From the NCBI GenBank assembly GCA_050117315.1, contig JASFMY010000020.1, positions 1-64,000 of the forward strand: 64,000 nucleotides of DNA, read 5' to 3'. The notes beneath the pieces are model-generated. The model had not been told where the DNA came from. It made no database searches and saw nothing but the letters and a program-made list of their open reading frames with translations. The position numbers and the translations under genes were made by a program. The stretch's first letter is position 1. Each line of letters opens with the position of its first letter. Source of the DNA: JANQIV01 sp050117315. GTDB lineage: Bacteria; Bacteroidota; Ignavibacteria; Ignavibacteriales; Melioribacteraceae. Below are positions 62,978-64,000 of this stretch, piece after piece.

Positions 62978-64000
62978 AAAACAGAATTGTGGCAGGACTG
63001 GATTTAGGTACAACTAAAGTTTGTGCTGTTATTGCAGAACAAGGAGAAGAAAAAACAACTGTTCTCGGGTTTGGCGTTTCCCCGTCGGAAGGATTAAACC
63101 GGGGATTGGTTGCCAACATCGCTAAAACCGCCGAAGCAATTAAAGAAGCGGTTGAAGTGGCTTCAAACCGTGCGGGAATTGAAGTGACCGAGTTAAACGT
63201 CGGTGTCGCCGGGGAGCATATATCAAGTTTAAGGCATAGAAACTATGTAACAATAAGCAGCCCTGATAAAGAAATTACGGATGATGATCTTGATAGATTA
63301 AAAAACGATGTTAAAACAATACGTATTCCCTCGGACAGGCAAATACTGCACATAATACCGGAAGAGTTTTTTGTAGACTACCAGGGCGGTATTGAAAACC
63401 CGATTGGAATGTGCGGGTCAAGACTTGAAGCCGTTAACCACGTTGTGTTGGCATCAACGCCTGCAATGCAGAATATTAATAGGTCGGTTGAAAGAGCAGG
63501 ATTCAAGGTGAAAGATTATGTGCTTCAGCCGATTGCTTCAAGCGAGTCGGTACTTGAAGAAAATGAAAAAGATCTGGGAGTTGTGTTAATAGATATAGGC
63601 GGCGGAACCACAGACGTAGCGGTTTTCCACGATAAAACAATTAAACATACAAAAGTTATTGGCGTTGCCGGGAGCCAGGTAACAAATGATATCCGTGAAT
63701 CCTTGGGAATAGTAACCGCCGAGGCGGAGAAACTTAAAAAAGAATACGGATATGCTTACGAAGGAGCCATAATAAAAGAAGAAGATATTTACATTAAAGG
63801 TGTAGGCGCAAGAGGAAATATTAAAATCCCGGTTACACTTTTAACCCAGATTATACATGTAAGAATGAGAGAGTTATTCACATTAATTGATAACGAATTA
63901 AGGCATATAAATTTTAAATCAAAGATTAAAGCCGGTATTGTACTTGCCGGGGGCGGTTCATTGCTTAGAGGGTGTACGGAATTAGCCGAGGAAGTTTTCG
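62974..64000 (+). CDS. ftsA: Cell-division protein FtsA (partial, runs off the right edge)
   Basis: The first 342 residues of FtsA, the actin-like protein that tethers FtsZ to the membrane. ATG 62974 is preceded by AAGGAG. Visible ATPase motifs: AGLDLGTTKVCAVIAE (phosphate 1), LIDIGGGTTDVAVF (phosphate 2), and VLAGGGSLLRGCTELAEEVF (adenosine) at the window edge. The 1C domain segment (VGVAGEHISSLRHRNYVTIS) is present. The C-terminal amphipathic helix and probably ftsZ lie beyond the window. Confidence 0.95.
   Translation, partial: MKNRIVAGLDLGTTKVCAVIAEQGEEKTTVLGFGVSPSEGLNRGLVANIAKTAEAIKEAVEVASNRAGIEVTELNVGVAGEHISSLRHRNYVTISSPDKEITDDDLDRLKNDVKTIRIPSDRQILHIIPEEFFVDYQGGIENPIGMCGSRLEAVNHVVLASTPAMQNINRSVERAGFKVKDYVLQPIASSESVLEENEKDLGVVLIDIGGGTTDVAVFHDKTIKHTKVIGVAGSQVTNDIRESLGIVTAEAEKLKKEYGYAYEGAIIKEEDIYIKGVGARGNIKIPVTLLTQIIHVRMRELFTLIDNELRHINFKSKIKAGIVLAGGGSLLRGCTELAEEVF

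Overview
The window looks like a chromosome segment of an AT-rich member of the Bacteroidota/Chlorobiota (FCB) group, most likely an Ignavibacteria-type polysaccharide degrader. Three things suggest this. Secreted proteins end in the type IX secretion (T9SS) sorting domain with the NYPNPFNPTT start typical of that lineage. TonB-dependent receptors carry N-terminal carboxypeptidase-regulatory domains. The division and cell-wall cluster has the order mraZ-rsmH-ftsL-ftsI-murE-murF-mraY-murD-ftsW-murG-murC-ftsQ-ftsA with a DAP-type MurE. The taxon is inferred, because no rRNA gene is present.

Layout. 1-3.1 kb holds the end of an unknown gene, an SDR epimerase and a lipoprotein form of an AGE-family (cellobiose/mannobiose 2-epimerase-like) enzyme. 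3.1-4.0 kb is non-coding with an unusual degenerate repeat array. 4.0-19 kb holds outer-membrane uptake cassettes: a TonB receptor followed by a T9SS-exported beta-helix protein occurs twice intact, and once with only the last ~30 codons of the receptor left. An IS200-like insertion sequence and a tandem pair of LacI-type regulators with palindromic operator candidates lie between them. 19-34.2 kb (+ strand) is a glycan-degradation block: two GH127 beta-L-arabinofuranosidases, a frameshifted GH27, two HEFAH zinc-protease-like secreted proteins (one frameshifted), a DUF5695-like protein, a small C-rich protein and a GH51 alpha-L-arabinofuranosidase. Its likely targets are L-arabinofuranose- and galactose-rich plant glycans or glycoproteins.

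34.4-35.0 kb is a recombination scar: the 3' part of a tRNA (probably Arg) with its terminator is fused to the tail of a beta-helix/T9SS gene. 35.2-37.6 kb holds an aldo/keto reductase and a GH5 cellulase whose sorting domain contains an in-frame palindromic insertion. 38.1-48.6 kb (- strand) is a mannan-type block: frameshifted GH27, GH5, GH3, another GH5-like mannanase, a GH130 mannosylglucose phosphorylase, a sodium:solute symporter and a decayed GH26 mannanase. Together with the epimerase at 1.7 kb this suggests a route from galactomannan to mannobiose, to mannosyl-glucose, to mannose-1-phosphate plus glucose. About 1 kb of mostly non-coding DNA then leads to the dcw cluster (49.6-64 kb), an uninterrupted housekeeping operon with overlapping genes.

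The accessory part (roughly 3-48.6 kb) shows heavy turnover: tandem duplications, duplicate remnants, three single-base frameshifts in short G/C runs, a nonsense/deletion pseudogene and an IS. The dcw part shows none of this. Everything here comes from reading the sequence and remembered family motifs; no database search was run.
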